Shown one piece after another: positions 11,501 to 23,031 of a stretch of 64,000 nucleotides of DNA. Numbering within the stretch: position 1 is the first letter of the stretch; the number at the start of each line of letters is the position of its first letter. Where the stretch lies: NCBI RefSeq assembly GCF_040958095.1, contig NC_091188.1, positions 3,077,181-3,141,180 of the forward strand, read 5' to 3'. Under the pieces are notes generated by a model. It saw only the letters and a program-made list of their open reading frames with translations, was not told where the DNA came from and ran no database searches. The stretch comes from Procambarus clarkii. Lineage: Eukaryota; Arthropoda; Malacostraca; Decapoda; Cambaridae. The position numbers and the translations under genes were made by a program.

Positions 11501-14500
11501 ATTTAAAGCTGTGAATGGAGTTTGCCCACATTTCACTTCTTGGCATGTTCCATTTATTTACTATCCTGATACTAAAAATTCTTTCTACTGTCTCTGTGGC
11601 TTATTTCAGCACTTTGCTTTCATCTATGTCCCTTTGTTCACGTACAACTCATGCTAAGTAGCCAATTCTATCTATTCCACAGATCTTGTCTACCCTGTTT
11701 CTTCTTTTCCAGTGACATGAGGTTAAAACTCCTATGGTACTGTAACTTGTACCTCTCAACTCAAGGACCAGTCTGGAGGTATAACTTTGAACCTTCTCCA
11801 GCTTTAATGATGCCTGTGATTGCAACAGATTCGTTATTTTCCAAACCTATAACTAGGTAACCTTAGCTGTAAAATGCTTACCTGAAGCAGTAGGCATCCA
11901 TGCCTTTAAGTGTATGAGCATACTGTGTTAACTTGACTGATAACTCTGCTTCTGGTGCTCCTCCACCAGGAATCAAGAACCTCTTTTTAACCAAGCAGCG
12001 AATCACACAGAGTGCATCATGAAGGGATCTGTCTGCTTCCTCTAAGACCTGAAATGTTGGGAATAAACATGAGAATGTATTCATATTACATACATTCATA
12101 AGGTGAGAGAATGTCAAAAGGATTATTCAAGACATTACATCTAGTTTCTCACTATACTGTACTGCAGCTACTTTAACTATCTCTGATGTATTTTTACACC
12201 AGTGCATCACTGCATGGCTTTGACTGAGATTTGCTTGGAGTATTGTACCAGTGATGAAATCAAATTAATCCAACTTTGAAGGCTATACAATTAACTAATA
12301 AAAATATATATACCTACTTATCCAACTATTGGTGAGTAACAGGATATACAATATAGAATCAATGGCTATATGGTTAGATTAATCAGTGTTATTACACTAT
12401 ATACATGCTATATATAATTACCTACATTTTTGTGCACCACAATGAACCACTATAATGGTCTGTTTTAAGTTTACACACACACAACCATGATCCAAGACTA
12501 GCCTAGCACCTGGCGACTAAGTGTGGCAGTGGCTACCGCAAATACATTTACATAATTATTTCAATGTCTTTGAATGGGTTTATATCTAGTTTTTTTTTGG
12601 CAGTATTATTATTCAATAGTGTGTAATTTGAGGGATTTGTATAGTTAAATATGTGGAATATCGCTATGGTAAAAAGATATGGTGCTGATATCTAGTGACA
12701 TATTCTTCGATCAATGAAACTGCTTTTGTTGTTATTACACCATATATACATATTTTATAATCTATATATTTTTTGTATAAACCATAATGAACTACTAAGT
12801 AATTCTGGTGTGTGGTGATGAAATCTTAGCACACTATTGAGCTATACGCTACAACCAGATGATTTTTTTACCACATCATTCTTCAAATCTGCACTTTATA
12901 TTGTATTAACACCCTACTTTGGATCTTAATGGTCTATCAATGTTATGAATGCCTTCGTAATCCTTAAAAGAGACTTCCTGTCACCCAACAGCAGGAATAT
13001 TAATACAATTCATCACTAATATTAAATCTCTTGGCACTCTTTAAAAATTAAAATGCTCTCACCTGCTTATTGCTACCCCTAAGCAGTATTGACACAGTTC
13101 GTCCTGGGTTCTGCACTCCTGTAACTTTGACAAATTTGCTATTACCAGTTTGAATTTCTTCTGCCAGTTCAGCTGTACCCATGGATTCTGGAGTAAAATG
13201 ATCCAAGGAAGCAACAGGTCGGCATCCAAGCGTTTTACATACAAATTCAATATCTTCACGTTCAATATCCTTCACAACCATAATTTTCTGCTTAGCCAGA
13301 AGATGAAGGGCCAAATCACTCACAGCATCCCTAGTAAAAAGAAAATTATTTACAATTAACAACAAGAAATTCACCAAAATTTATTACTTTAAAATAAAAA
13401 ATTAACCAGATACTGTATGTTGTAACCTATAACACTCGGTTATCATTGTATGTTAAACCCTGAGATAATGTCATTATTGTCATTTGCTGACCACCAGTCA
13501 ACCAACGTTTCTTTTCACAGCTCGGGGGGTTCAGCATTATGTGACTCATTTCAAAATTGCCTTTATATTATGCATGGATGAAAAAATGCTTATAAAATTG
13601 TTCAAGACATGAAGAAATTTTAATATAAAAATCATGCTACAATATATGATAAAGTACCTCTCTGTTCATATATATATGTGTGACCATCTGTTGAACTTAT
13701 TCACAATATTTGGTCAACAGATAAAACAAAATTTAAATGCATAATTCGACCAAATATTAAAGATCTTAATAACATAGGCACTAAACATTTAATATGTATT
13801 TGTTAATGAATATCATACCTAAGGATGGATTTCTGAATAAGAAGAACGTTACACCCCGCAGCCTTAATTTTCTTTGTAATATTGAGAATATACTGGCGTT
13901 CCTCACGTAAGACACGATCCATGGCAGCATAATCACGAATAACAACAGTGTTATCCATCTGCAAATATTCAGGGACTTGAGAACAATATTACTGTACAAG
14001 ACAATTAAGCATTAGACAGTGAATGCTTTGTGATGCATGTCATATACAGTTATAGGTGCCAGTATTGGTGCATATAGGCAATTGTACATGCAGACCTTTT
14101 TTTTGTTTAGTGTCGAATTGTGTACACACGTGACAAATGCTATTATATTAAAAAGTTACAAAACAATCATTCATCAAAAACAAAGCTTTAAGACGCTTTT
14201 CATCATAATCCTTTGCCTGCTCCCTAGAGCAAGATCCTTCATGACCAGGGACAGGATCACACAGCCAAGTAGAACACACTACTAGTATGGTGGTGTAGGG
14301 CAAGGGCAGGTGGTGTAAGGCAGCCACAGAGCAGGCAGTGTACTTGTCTAACAGTGATTATGGGTACCCAAAACTGAGCTCTATGCCCAGTCACAACCAT
14401 TTATTTCTCAGCCAGGATTTATTAAGCATTTATGCAATCACTTACAAATCCTGTGCATCTTTCCTCAATCATGAAGACTTGCATTTATTAAGCAATTTAC

Positions 14501-17500
14501 AAGCTAGGCTACATTAAGTAAACTACAGATTTATCCTGCTTTCATACTCTATAATTTTGCAAATACAGTAATACAAAAACAATGCAAGAAGTGTGTTTTG
14601 TACGAGATCTTTTCTACTTACATCAGTTTTTGGTGGAGAAATACAAAACTGAATTAGCCCAATCTTGACTTTTTCCACCTTGTTTGGTCCACCATAGCCC
14701 TGTGTCTTCTGTGTGAATACAATACCATCCACTAATTGTGAATCTTCAACAGTTTCACCAAGCTTTTTGATGATACGTATGTCTTTAAGATCTACATTTG
14801 TATCTTGAGTAGGGTTCACTATCTTCAGGACAGCATCCACTGCCATGGGGGCCAGCATGCCCGAGTGTTCATGTACAACCTATGATAAAGTTATAATAAA
14901 TATTTAAACATTAATAACAATATTCACTTCAGTACTGCATTCATATGCTGCTTCATAATATTCATAAAATAAAATTGGCCTGAAAGAACTTTGATGTGAT
15001 TATTAAAAAAAAAAATGTAATGCATATATAAACAGAACTAAGTATGTTTTAAGCATAGCTTGTATACTGGTTTAAAATATGGACGTACTAAGGAAAGGAA
15101 TAAAAAAAAGATCTTCAAACCTCCAAAAACACAGCTCCTTCACCCAGCAATAAGGTACATATTCACATATTTTAATCTTCCTACATTTTGCATAAAATTT
15201 AATAATTCTACTGTATATAAATAACTGCACAATGTGGGTTAATATTTTGACTCCAAACTTTTTTCTGACGATTGCATTATTGCATCTGATAGACAAAATA
15301 AAGATTATGTTGTATAATAATTTTTTTTATATAGGCAAGGGTTGGTTAAGGTGGGTTTATACTTGCCTAATTCTGCAATAGGATTACTAAAGTTACACTA
15401 CACTACTCTCTTGTGTAAGGTAACTAAGAACAGTGTATATGCATCACAGTGGTTGTAGTCTTCCCCCCCCCCACAAATAAAATATTATTTGTCAGGGGCC
15501 TGACCGATTGAAGAAATTCTCAATGCAACTAATCTGCTTTGCCTCCGACTGGTTCGTTAAAACAAGTTCATATTAAAGATGGTGAACCACAGTTTTGTAT
15601 TATTACACCTGTTATATTGATAAACATTTATTACTACAAAAAATTGCAAGCAATACACACTACTAAATGAATAAACAATTAACCGACTGGCATTTTTATT
15701 TTACCTTTGAATTCAAGGATGTGTTTGCACTCTTCAGGAGTGATGACCTATCAGTTAGATCCACAGGGATAGCCATGGATTCCAAAACCTCAACAGCCTT
15801 ACTAGAAAAGTGTAATAGCGAGTCTGAAATCGTTGCTGGATGGAACCCTTTTGTTAGAAGCTTCTGGGATGTTTCCAACATGGAACCTGAGACATTTGAA
15901 AATATAAATAAATAAATATATTTCACTATACTGTATACACATTAGTGCTGAACTAATGTTGTTTGGTTATTTCTTCTTATTTTAACTAATTTAAATACTA
16001 TGAGTTGGTTACAAAATATGAAAAAAATCTAATACTGTATAACATTCGCTGTTACCTGCCAGGATGACAACACTGGTAGTACCATCTCCAGCTTCAGCAT
16101 CTTGTGCTTGAGAGAGCTCAACAAGCATCTTGGCAGCTGGATGAAGAACTTTCATCTGGTTTAAAATAGTTGCACCATCATTTGTAATAGTAACTTCACC
16201 CTTTCCATCTTGAATCATCTTGTCCATGCCTCTTGGCCCAAGGGAGGTCTTGATAGCATCAGCTACAGCTGTAAGTGTTTGAGAATGATTATGATAGTAA
16301 TGAATACAAGGTAATGTTCATTATAAAGTTTATAAAAATTATGCTAAACACTTACAAGACACTGCTTCATTCAGTTAGCTTGGAGTAAATTAAACCTTTT
16401 TATATTTAATTCTATGAAAATACATATAGGGCTTTAAGGTCCACTGTGACACAATGACAGTTTATGAATCCATGTCTAGGGGGCTCTTCTATCACACATT
16501 ATCTACTTCAGGGTTTTGAATCTTTCAAATGTTAGCCATTGAGTAAAATTATATATATTTTTAAACAATTTACAAGACAATAGAGTTTTTGTAAAGCCAC
16601 TAGAATGCATAGCGTTTCGGGCAGGCCCTCGATCCTAATTTTTCCCCAGAATACAACCTACCAAATTGTTTAGCTACCAGGTACCCATTCACTGTTTCGT
16701 GAACAGAGGCTATCGTTAAGGATTGGCACCCAGTCAATTCTCCCCGACTTGGATACGGATCCAGGTCAAAGCGCTTGCGAAGTGCCAGGAGAGTGCCGTG
16801 GCGCTTTACCACTGCACCACGGAGATTGCACAATTTGTCATTCTAGTCCTAACATGCAACAGCTTCACTGAACACAAGCCAACACAAAATACTGTAAAAT
16901 AATAATTTGAGGATTCACATGTATCCTCCTGACAACTTGGAAATACAATATACAATAAACTAGATGGGGGCAGCTGGCAGTGCCGGTGTCGACCCCACAA
17001 CAGAGCGTCAGTAGAGTCGAGAACACCCAGGAGTGCATATTTTTTTTTTTTTTTTTTTTTGAGATATATACAAGAGTTGTTACATTCTTGTACAGCCACT
17101 AGTACGCGTAGCGTTTTGGGCAGGTCCCTGGAATATTATCCCCGCCGCGAAGAATCGTTTTTGCAACCAAGTACCCATTTTACTGTTGGGTTAAACAGAG
17201 GCTACAGTTAAGGATTTGCTCTCAGTAAATCCTCCCCGGCCAGGATACGAACCCATGACAAAGCGCTCGCCGAACGCCAGGCGAGTGTCTTACCATACAC
17301 ACCACGGAGACTGGCAAATTTGTCATTCTACTATGAGAACACTTAGCATGTACTGGCTATGATAACCAGAGTGCTCAGTGAAGTGTCACTCTCAGTATTT
17401 ACACACACACACACACGTCACTACACACCCTAGACAGTTTACCAGTAGATTTTAAGAAACGCCTATTAACCTCAAGGTAACCTGCACTTACAACACATCA

Positions 17501-17895
17501 TAACCTAATAATGTATTGTAAAATATGTATACGGTCTTGACAATTAGCAAACGGGCATTCTGGACCTCCCGTGTGTATAATCTCACAACCCCACACACCA
17601 ACAAATAAAACCTCTACAGTAAAACATCACAGTAAAGCAATGACTCATGCCGCCCTTATGCATTAAAAAAATATTTTTAAATCAATACAGTTGACGAAAA
17701 ATATTTAATACATAAAACCGTATACAATCTACAGTGGAACTACTCACTGGTTAAATCCTGCTACTTATAGACGCCTCATGCCTTACCTTTAGCTGCAATT
17801 ATATTGCTACTCCTGATCTGGGCGGGTTTCTCCTTGTCCTTAAATTCAGATTTACTTTGCCTCTTAACGGCGGTGGGACCCATCTTCATCGACAT
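8595..17895 (-). CDS. CCT4: T-complex protein 1 subunit delta (CCT4), ten coding exons
   Basis: CCT4 is one of eight subunits of the cytosolic ATP-driven chaperonin TRiC/CCT that folds actin, tubulin and other proteins. Coding exons, 5' to 3' on the minus strand: 17787-17895, 16056-16268, 15705-15886, 14622-14879, 13819-13958, 13063-13330, 11882-12048, 10469-10604, 9018-9131, 8595-8612. All junctions are GT-AG and phases agree, giving 534 residues (human 539). Landmarks: [10 protein letters not shown] near the start, then [27 protein letters not shown] and [13 protein letters not shown] for ATP binding, [15 protein letters not shown] in the apical domain, [21 protein letters not shown], and ILKIDDI at the end. 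The delta match ([30 protein letters not shown]) separates it from the other subunits. The last coding exon has only five codons plus the stop. Introns carry SINE, LINE and foldback repeats. Confidence 0.95.
8691..8812. repeat. Foldback element with 25-bp perfect arms around a tRNA-like core
   Basis: Arms 8691-8715 and 8788-8812 are perfect reverse complements (25 bp; left arm starts AATCCACAAGGGCAGTGACG). Between them, the minus strand reads a tRNA-like core: 'GCATAGCTCAGTCGATTAAG' (D-arm/box A), an anticodon-arm-like TCTGG...CCAGA, and 'GGTTCGAATCC' (box B). The core shares bases with the left arm. It lies in the last intron of CCT4. It resembles a tRNA-derived SINE that has become a hairpin; the anticodon loop lacks the usual T33, so a working tRNA gene is unlikely. 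Confidence 0.65.
10985..11310 (+). repeat. LINE reverse transcriptase 3' coding region, sense, decayed
   Basis: Sense-strand pieces of the CR1/L2-like element seen in antisense elsewhere: 'GGTTCTGGAGAGCAAACTGTC', 'GGACCACATCATAGGCATAG', 'CCTATGGTACTCTGGCTCAT', then 'GCATTTAAAATGCCAAACCT' and 'GAAGACAGAAGAAAAAATGG'. It is frameshifted throughout and lies in the intron between CCT4 exons 7 and 8. Confidence 0.5.
11385..11850 (-). repeat. LINE 3' coding region, antisense, decayed
   Basis: Antisense landmarks: 'TATATTTAAAGCTGTGAATGG', 'TTCCATTTATTTACTATCCTG', 'AATTCTTTCTACTGTCTCTG', 'CTTTGAACCTTCTCCAGCTTTA'. It matches the tail seen in sense at 2236-2455. Many disabling changes; in an intron of CCT4. 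Confidence 0.5.
14412..14470. repeat. Fragment of the foldback family seen at 62314-62782
   Basis: 'CAGGATTTATTAAGCATTTATGCAATCACTTACAAATCC...CATCTTTCCTCAATC' parallels the arm of the element at 62314 (CCAGATTCATCAAGCAGTTATGCAAC ... ACAAACCTGTACATCTTTCCTCAATC). Only one arm is recognisable here. Confidence 0.45.
16565..16828 (-). repeat. tRNA-derived SINE, family A
   Basis: Antisense copy with body and head. The minus strand of the right end reads a box-A-like 'CGTGGTGCAGTGGTAAAGCG' and a box-B-like 'GGATCCGTATCC'. It lies in the first intron of CCT4, and shares its right flank with the copy at 17040-17313. Confidence 0.65.
17040..17313 (-). repeat. tRNA-derived SINE, family A, with long A/T tail
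   Basis: Antisense copy that starts with a run of 20 T (the A tail of the SINE on the other strand), then 'ATACAAGAGTTGTTACATTC' and the family body, and ends in the tRNA-like head. It lies in the first intron of CCT4. Confidence 0.65.
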
Positions 17896-17906
17896 CTTAT
17901 ATATTT

Positions 17907-17914
17907 AAGATGGC
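17907..17914 (-). promoter_or_regulatory. YY1-like GCCATCTT next to the CCT4 start codon
   Basis: On the minus strand GCCATCTT lies 12 bases 5' of the CCT4 ATG (17893-17895). Downstream-of-start YY1-type sites with this core are known from housekeeping promoters. Whether it acts here is inference. Confidence 0.3.
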
Positions 17915-18524
17915 AGCTGCGTCGTGAGAGGCACAAGTGCGAGGAGGAGTGTGGTATGGGGTGGATGGAGGAGGATAGAGATGCAGGTGACGCCGGCCAA
18001 CAACAGTGGTGGTGATGGTGCCGGGGTGGACGGCGGTGTGGAGGACTACTACTATCCCCCTGACACCCCCCCCAACCAGACCAAAACAACAACCCCCGCA
18101 GGAACACCCAGATGGTGGGAGATGATCGTCGTCTTCCTCCACTACTGTCGTAGATAACATTTATACCTGTAAAATATTTAATTAGTTAGTTATTTAATTA
18201 ATTGATTTGTTTAATTATTTTTTATTTATTTATTCCCTCTAGCTATTCAGTTGATAGCTGCAGAAAGTTTAATATTATATGCATGCACTACCTATAGCTA
18301 AGTAAACAATTGAGATTTTTTTGGCTTAAATTTATCATAGTACATAATTTCCAATGACTACTTGAGACAAGACTGATTCCATCGTTGATTATTTTATTGC
18401 ATCAGTGCCTTGTTTCAGAAACAAGCATGTTAGTTATGTCTTGAGGAGTTGAGTGCAATCAGGAATTGTAGCGGATACATCAATTATTTACATATATTAT
18501 TTAGCATGTTGTTGTTTTAGATTT
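17915..18524. other. CCT4 upstream region, no further gene seen
   Basis: About 250 bases next to CCT4 are GC-richer with GGT/GGA and CCCCC runs (the likely promoter and 5' UTR). The remainder is AT-rich. Overlapping open frames on both strands are proline/histidine-rich artefacts of the simple sequence. Confidence 0.35.
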
Positions 18525-18529
18525 AGCTA

Positions 18530-18755
18530 CTAAGAACGAAATGTCCATGTAGCACGGGCTATGGTGAGCTCGTAAAGATGATTTAGATTGATTGATTGAT
18601 AAAGATTAAGCCACCCAAAAGGTGGCACGGGCATGAATAGCCCGTAAGTGGTGGCCCTTTTGAGCCATTACCAGTATCAAGAGCTGATACTGGAGATCTG
18701 TGGAGGTGCGACTGCACCCTGCGTGACGGGAGATGTCTCCCGTGGATTATTTATT
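18530..18755. repeat. Dispersed repeats rich in short hairpins
   Basis: Begins with the reverse complement of the 3535-3610 repeat ('TAGCACGGGCTATGGTGAGC') followed by (GATT)n and a unit containing 'AAGCCACCCAAAAGGTGGCA', 'GGGCATGAATAGCCCG', 'CCAGTATCAAGAGCTGATACTGG'-type and 'CGGGAGATGTCTCCCG' hairpins. Four short inverted repeats within about 130 bp. I recall this unit as dispersed in decapods. Confidence 0.5.
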
Positions 18756-19001
18756 TAGCAAGCGCTGAGCTCTTATATATGGCCAGTTCAAGTTGCGCGG
18801 TGTACCTAGCCAAGGGTTGCCAGATCCAAATTGCTGAAAGTAGCGAGCTTACGGTCTAAAAGTAGCGAATTTGTAATAAGAGTAGGCCAATTTTTTGTTT
18901 AGTGACTGATACGGGTTTCAAAGTAATATATTTTGATATATAGAGTACACTACACGATTTTAATTGTTTTATTAATATTATTTCTGCACACACACACACA
19001 C

Positions 19002-19177
<176 letters not shown>

Positions 19178-19185
19178 TTATTTAT

Positions 19186-19330
19186 TTTAACCTAAAAGAG
19201 GTACCACCTTTGGTGCAAGTGTAGGGACCCATAGCCTCCGAGAAGAAAATAAAGAGTACCCAGAGAAGACCTTGTGGATCCTCACTGAACACTGATATTT
19301 TCTTCTCCTACCACCCGCTATTCTTTTAGT
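19186..19330. repeat. Dispersed repeat fragment
   Basis: Contains 'AACCTAAAAGAGGTACCACC', 'AGTACCCAGAGAAGACCTTG' and 'ATATTTTCTTCTCCTACCAC'. I recall this unit as repeated in decapod sequence; no coding sign. Confidence 0.4.
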
Positions 19331-19418
19331 ATGTGTGTATATATATCTAACTTTATTTTAAAATTTCAAGTATACCCCAATCAAGTATTATAATATCAAG
19401 TATTTCAAATACCCCCGA

Positions 19419-21935
19419 AGCCCGACCAGTTTTGTAACCGGAGCCCGACCAGTTGTGTAACCACACCTCGACCAGTTGTGTAACCACACCTCGACCAGTT
19501 GTACAACCGTAAGCTTAGCAAGTATACATCTCATCCAACCCCCACCAAGCTAAACAGTCACAAAGCACAACCAAACTCCATTCCTAGCTCGACCAAACAA
19601 AATTCTTCTTAGCACTACCTAAAACCCTCCACTTGCCCTAGAAACCAGCTATGGAGCCACAGCAAACAATTGAGCTATATAAAAAAAGAAACCCAAATTT
19701 CTAGCAAACAAACCTGGAACACTAGTACACAACCACAGGAGCACAACCATGTATGAACCGGAGCACAACCATGCACAACCCAAAGCCCAAGTGACACCCC
19801 CGGAGCCCGACCAGTTATGTAACCGGAGCCCGACCAGTTGTGTAACCGAAGCTCGACCAGTTGTGTAACCGGACCCCGACCAGTTGTACAACCGTAAGCT
19901 TAGCAAGTATACATCTCATCCAACCCCCACAAAGCTAAACAGTCCCAGAGCACAACCAAACTCCATTCCTAGCTCGACCAAACAAAAATCTCCTTATCTC
20001 TACCTAAAACACTCCACTTGCCCTAGACACCAACTATTGACTGATAGCAAACAATTGAACTATATAAAAACTACGGATTTCTAGCACACATATAAACAGA
20101 GCCTTAGCAAACAAACCTGGAGCACTAGTACACAAACAACCGCTGAAGCACAACCATGAACGATCTGAAGGCTGACCATGCACAACCCAAAGCCCAAGTG
20201 ACACCCCCGGAGCCCGACCAGTTATTTAACCGGAGCCCGACCAGTTATATTTAACCGGAGCCTGACCAGTTATTTAACCGGAGCCCGACCAGTTGTGTAA
20301 CCGAAGCTGAACCAGTTGTGTAACCAGACCCCGACCAGTTGTGCAACTGTAAGCCTAGCAAGTATACATCTCATCCAACCCCCACCCAGCTAAACAGTCC
20401 CAAAGCACAACCAAACTACATTCCTAGCTCGACCAAACAAAAATCTTCTTAGCGCTACCTAAAACCCTCCACTTGCCCTAGAAACCAACTATGGAGCCAA
20501 AGCAAACAACTGAACTATATACAAAAAAAGGAACCCCGAATTTCTAGCAAACATATAAACATAGAGCCCTAGCAAACAAACCTGGAGCCATAGTACACAA
20601 ACAACCACTGGAGCACAACCATGTACGAACCGGAGCACAACCATATACGAACCAGAGCACAACCAAAAGCCCAACAAGTCACACCCCTGGAGTTATGTAA
20701 TCGGAACCCGACAAGTTGTGTAACCGGAGCCCGACTAGTTGTCTAACCGCAAGCCTAGCATGAACAAACCAAACAACCTCTGGAACACAACCATGCACGA
20801 ACCGAAGCCCGACCATGCACAACCCAAAGCCCAAGTGACACCCCCGGAGCCCGACCAGTTATTTAACCGGAGCCCGACCAGTTGTGTAACCGGAGCCTGA
20901 CCAGTTGTGTAACCGGACCCCGACCAGTTGTGTAATTGCAAGCCTAGCATGAACGAACCAAACAACTTCTGGATCACAACAATGCATGAACCAAAGCCCG
21001 ACCATGCACAACCCGAAGCCCAAGCGACACCCCCGGAGCCCGACCAGTTATGTAACCGGAGCCCGACCAGTTGTGTAACCGAAGCTCGACCAGTTGTGTA
21101 ACTGGACCCCGACCAGTTGTGTAATTGCAAGCCTAGCATGAACGAACCAAACAACCTCTGGATCACAACCATGCATGAACCAAAGCCCGACCATGCACAA
21201 CCCGAAGCCCAAGTGACACCCCCGGAGCCCGACCAGTTATGTAACCGGAGCCCGACCAGTTGTGTAACTGAAGCTCGACCAGTTGTGTAACCGGACCCCG
21301 ACCAGTTGTGTAACCGTAAGCCTAGCAATATACATCTCATCCAACCCCCACAAAGCTAAACAGTCCCAGAGCACAACCAAACTCCATTCCTAGCTCGACC
21401 AAACAAAAATCTCCTTATCTCTACCTAAAACACTCCACTTGCCCTAGACACCAACTATTGACCGATAGCAAACAATTGAACTATATAAAAAATACGGATT
21501 TCTAGCACACATATAAACAGAGCCTTAGCAAACAAACCTGGAGCACTAGTACACAAACAACCGCTGAAGCACAACCATGAACGATCTAAAGGCTGACCAT
21601 GCACAACCCAAAGCCCAAGTGACACCCCCGGAGCCCGACCAGTTATATTTAACCGGAGCCTGACCAGTTATTTAACCGGAGCCCGACCAGTTGTGTAACC
21701 GAAGCTGGACCAGTTGTGTAACCAGACCCCGACCAGTTGTGCAACCGTAAGCCTAGCCAGTATACATCTCATCCAACCCCCACCAAGCTAAACAGTCCCA
21801 AAGCACAACCAAACTCCATTCCTAGCTCGACCAAACAAAAATCTTCTAAGCGCTACCTAAAACCCTCCACTTGCCCTAGAAACCAACTATGGAGCCAAAG
21901 CAAACAACTGAACTATATACAAAAAAGGAACCCCG
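19419..21935. repeat. Nested tandem array, 23-bp subunits in about 190-bp and about 400-bp units
   Basis: Clusters of a 23-bp subunit (GACCAGTTGTGTAACCGGAG plus CCC) start near 19419, 19801, 20208, 20690, 20842, 21033, 21223 and 21628. The spacers are of two kinds: a short one (GCCTAGCATGAACGAACCAA...CCCAAGTGACACCCC) giving about 190-bp units, and a long one (TATACATCTCATCCAACCCC...AACCTGGAGCACTAG...) giving about 380-410-bp units. Copies are highly similar, so the array was homogenised recently. The 201-codon minus-strand frame at 20735-21340 is a by-product of the repeat. Confidence 0.85.
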
Positions 21936-21940
21936 AATTT

Positions 21941-21969
21941 GGGCTATTAATGCATAGCATTAATAGCCC
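21941..21969. repeat. Perfect 13-bp hairpin at the right edge of the array
   Basis: GGGCTATTAATGC (21941-21953) and GCATTAATAGCCC (21957-21969) are perfect reverse complements with an ATA loop. It lies where the tandem array stops and the right inverted end begins. Confidence 0.75.
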
Positions 21970-22110
21970 AAATTAGCCTAACTTGCTTTTAAATTAGCCC
22001 CAAAAGTAGCAAGTAGCGAAATTAAAAATTTGGGAGCGCGGGGCTCTCAAAAGTAGCCCAATTCGCTACTTGTAGCCCAATCTGGCAACCCTGTACCGAG
22101 CTCAACTGGC

Positions 22111-22505
22111 TTTATAATTATCGTACCTCGGGAATTTGTTGTTCGAGAAGGTCCTCGAAGTAGAATTTGACAGATAATAGGCATTCATACTTAATAAAAT
22201 AATGTTTTAAAAATTAATGAAACATATTTTAATAATTTAAGGATTAATAGTTTTCAAATTAAAAGTTGATAATGGGATCTTAACTTTGTAAATCATAAAG
22301 ACAAGATAATAAATTCTAGACAAGATAACATTGGTGCCTTCCCTTCCATATGATAGATAGAGTGAATAGGCAACATTAGGCCACATGAAATTGTTCAAGT
22401 CTCTTTGAAAAATATGAACTGTATTTTATGACTTTTTTATTCTGAAGATTTAACTTCTCTGTAATCCATAGGCATCTCGTTCTGTATAAATTATAAGATT
22501 AGTAT
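22111..22505. other. AT-rich intergenic, nothing recognised
   Basis: No exon or repeat recognised. Confidence 0.4.
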
Positions 22506-22770
22506 GTTAATTGAAATTGAAATTGAAATAAGTTTATTGAGGTAAAATACACACAAAGGGATGAGGTAGCTCAAGCTATTCTCACCCCATTAGTATGTTA
22601 ATTAGTAAGTTAGATTAGTAAGATTAGTAAGCCCGAAACGCTTTGCGTAATAGTGGCTTTAGGCATTGTATGTACTAGCCCTAACTATAAATCCATCACT
22701 CTTTGTAAAATCTCTTTTATGTATGTACCTTACCTAAATAAACATTTTGATATTGATTTTGATAATAAAA
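22506..22770 (+). repeat. Retroelement tails in tandem
   Basis: First unit: (TTGAAA)n followed by 'TAAGTTTATTGAGGTAAAAT' and 'GGGATGAGGTAGCTCAAGCT'. Second unit: 'AGCCCGAAACGCTTTGCGTA', 'ATAGTGGCTTTAGGCATTGT' and 'CCTTACCTAAATAAACATTT'. The words CGAAACGCTTTGCGTAATAGTGGCTT also occur at 23340 and, diverged, at 35143; they are the 3' tail of a retroelement family that I recall from decapods. Confidence 0.5.
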
Positions 22771-23031
22771 AATTAACATACATAAATACAAATTTTTTAA
22801 ATGTATATACTGTATATATATGTATATATTGTGATTTCTTTAACGTCATATTCAGTATAATATAACATTTTCATACATTTTTGCTGAATTAAAACTAAAC
22901 ACACACAATGCCATATATAATATTTCTTAAATTTGGTGCAGTAACGAAGGCGGTGGAGGGTTGGGAGGGGTAGGAGGGTCTCTATGGTAAACAAACTACC
23001 AGGTCGAGCTGGTGTCGGAGATTGGTGTGAA

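Noticed and set aside
12384-12810. Two similar AT-rich segments (GTTATTACAC..., ...AATGAAC.ACTA) about 340 bp apart in a CCT4 intron
   Set aside because: Similarity is moderate and in AT-rich sequence; I could not establish a repeat boundary.
17886-18160. Overlapping His/Pro-rich and Thr-rich frames upstream of CCT4
   Set aside because: They overlap on both strands in simple GGT/CCT sequence of the CCT4 promoter and 5' UTR.
20735-21340. 201-codon minus-strand open frame with repeated W-S-G-S-G and Q-L-V-G-L words
   Set aside because: The 23-bp subunit is read in three successive frames, producing a repetitive frame without stops. There is no start context, splice support or relation to a protein family.
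19419-21935. Regularly spaced repeats reminiscent of a CRISPR array
   Set aside because: Spacers are themselves repeated, the host is a eukaryote and no cas gene exists; it is a satellite.
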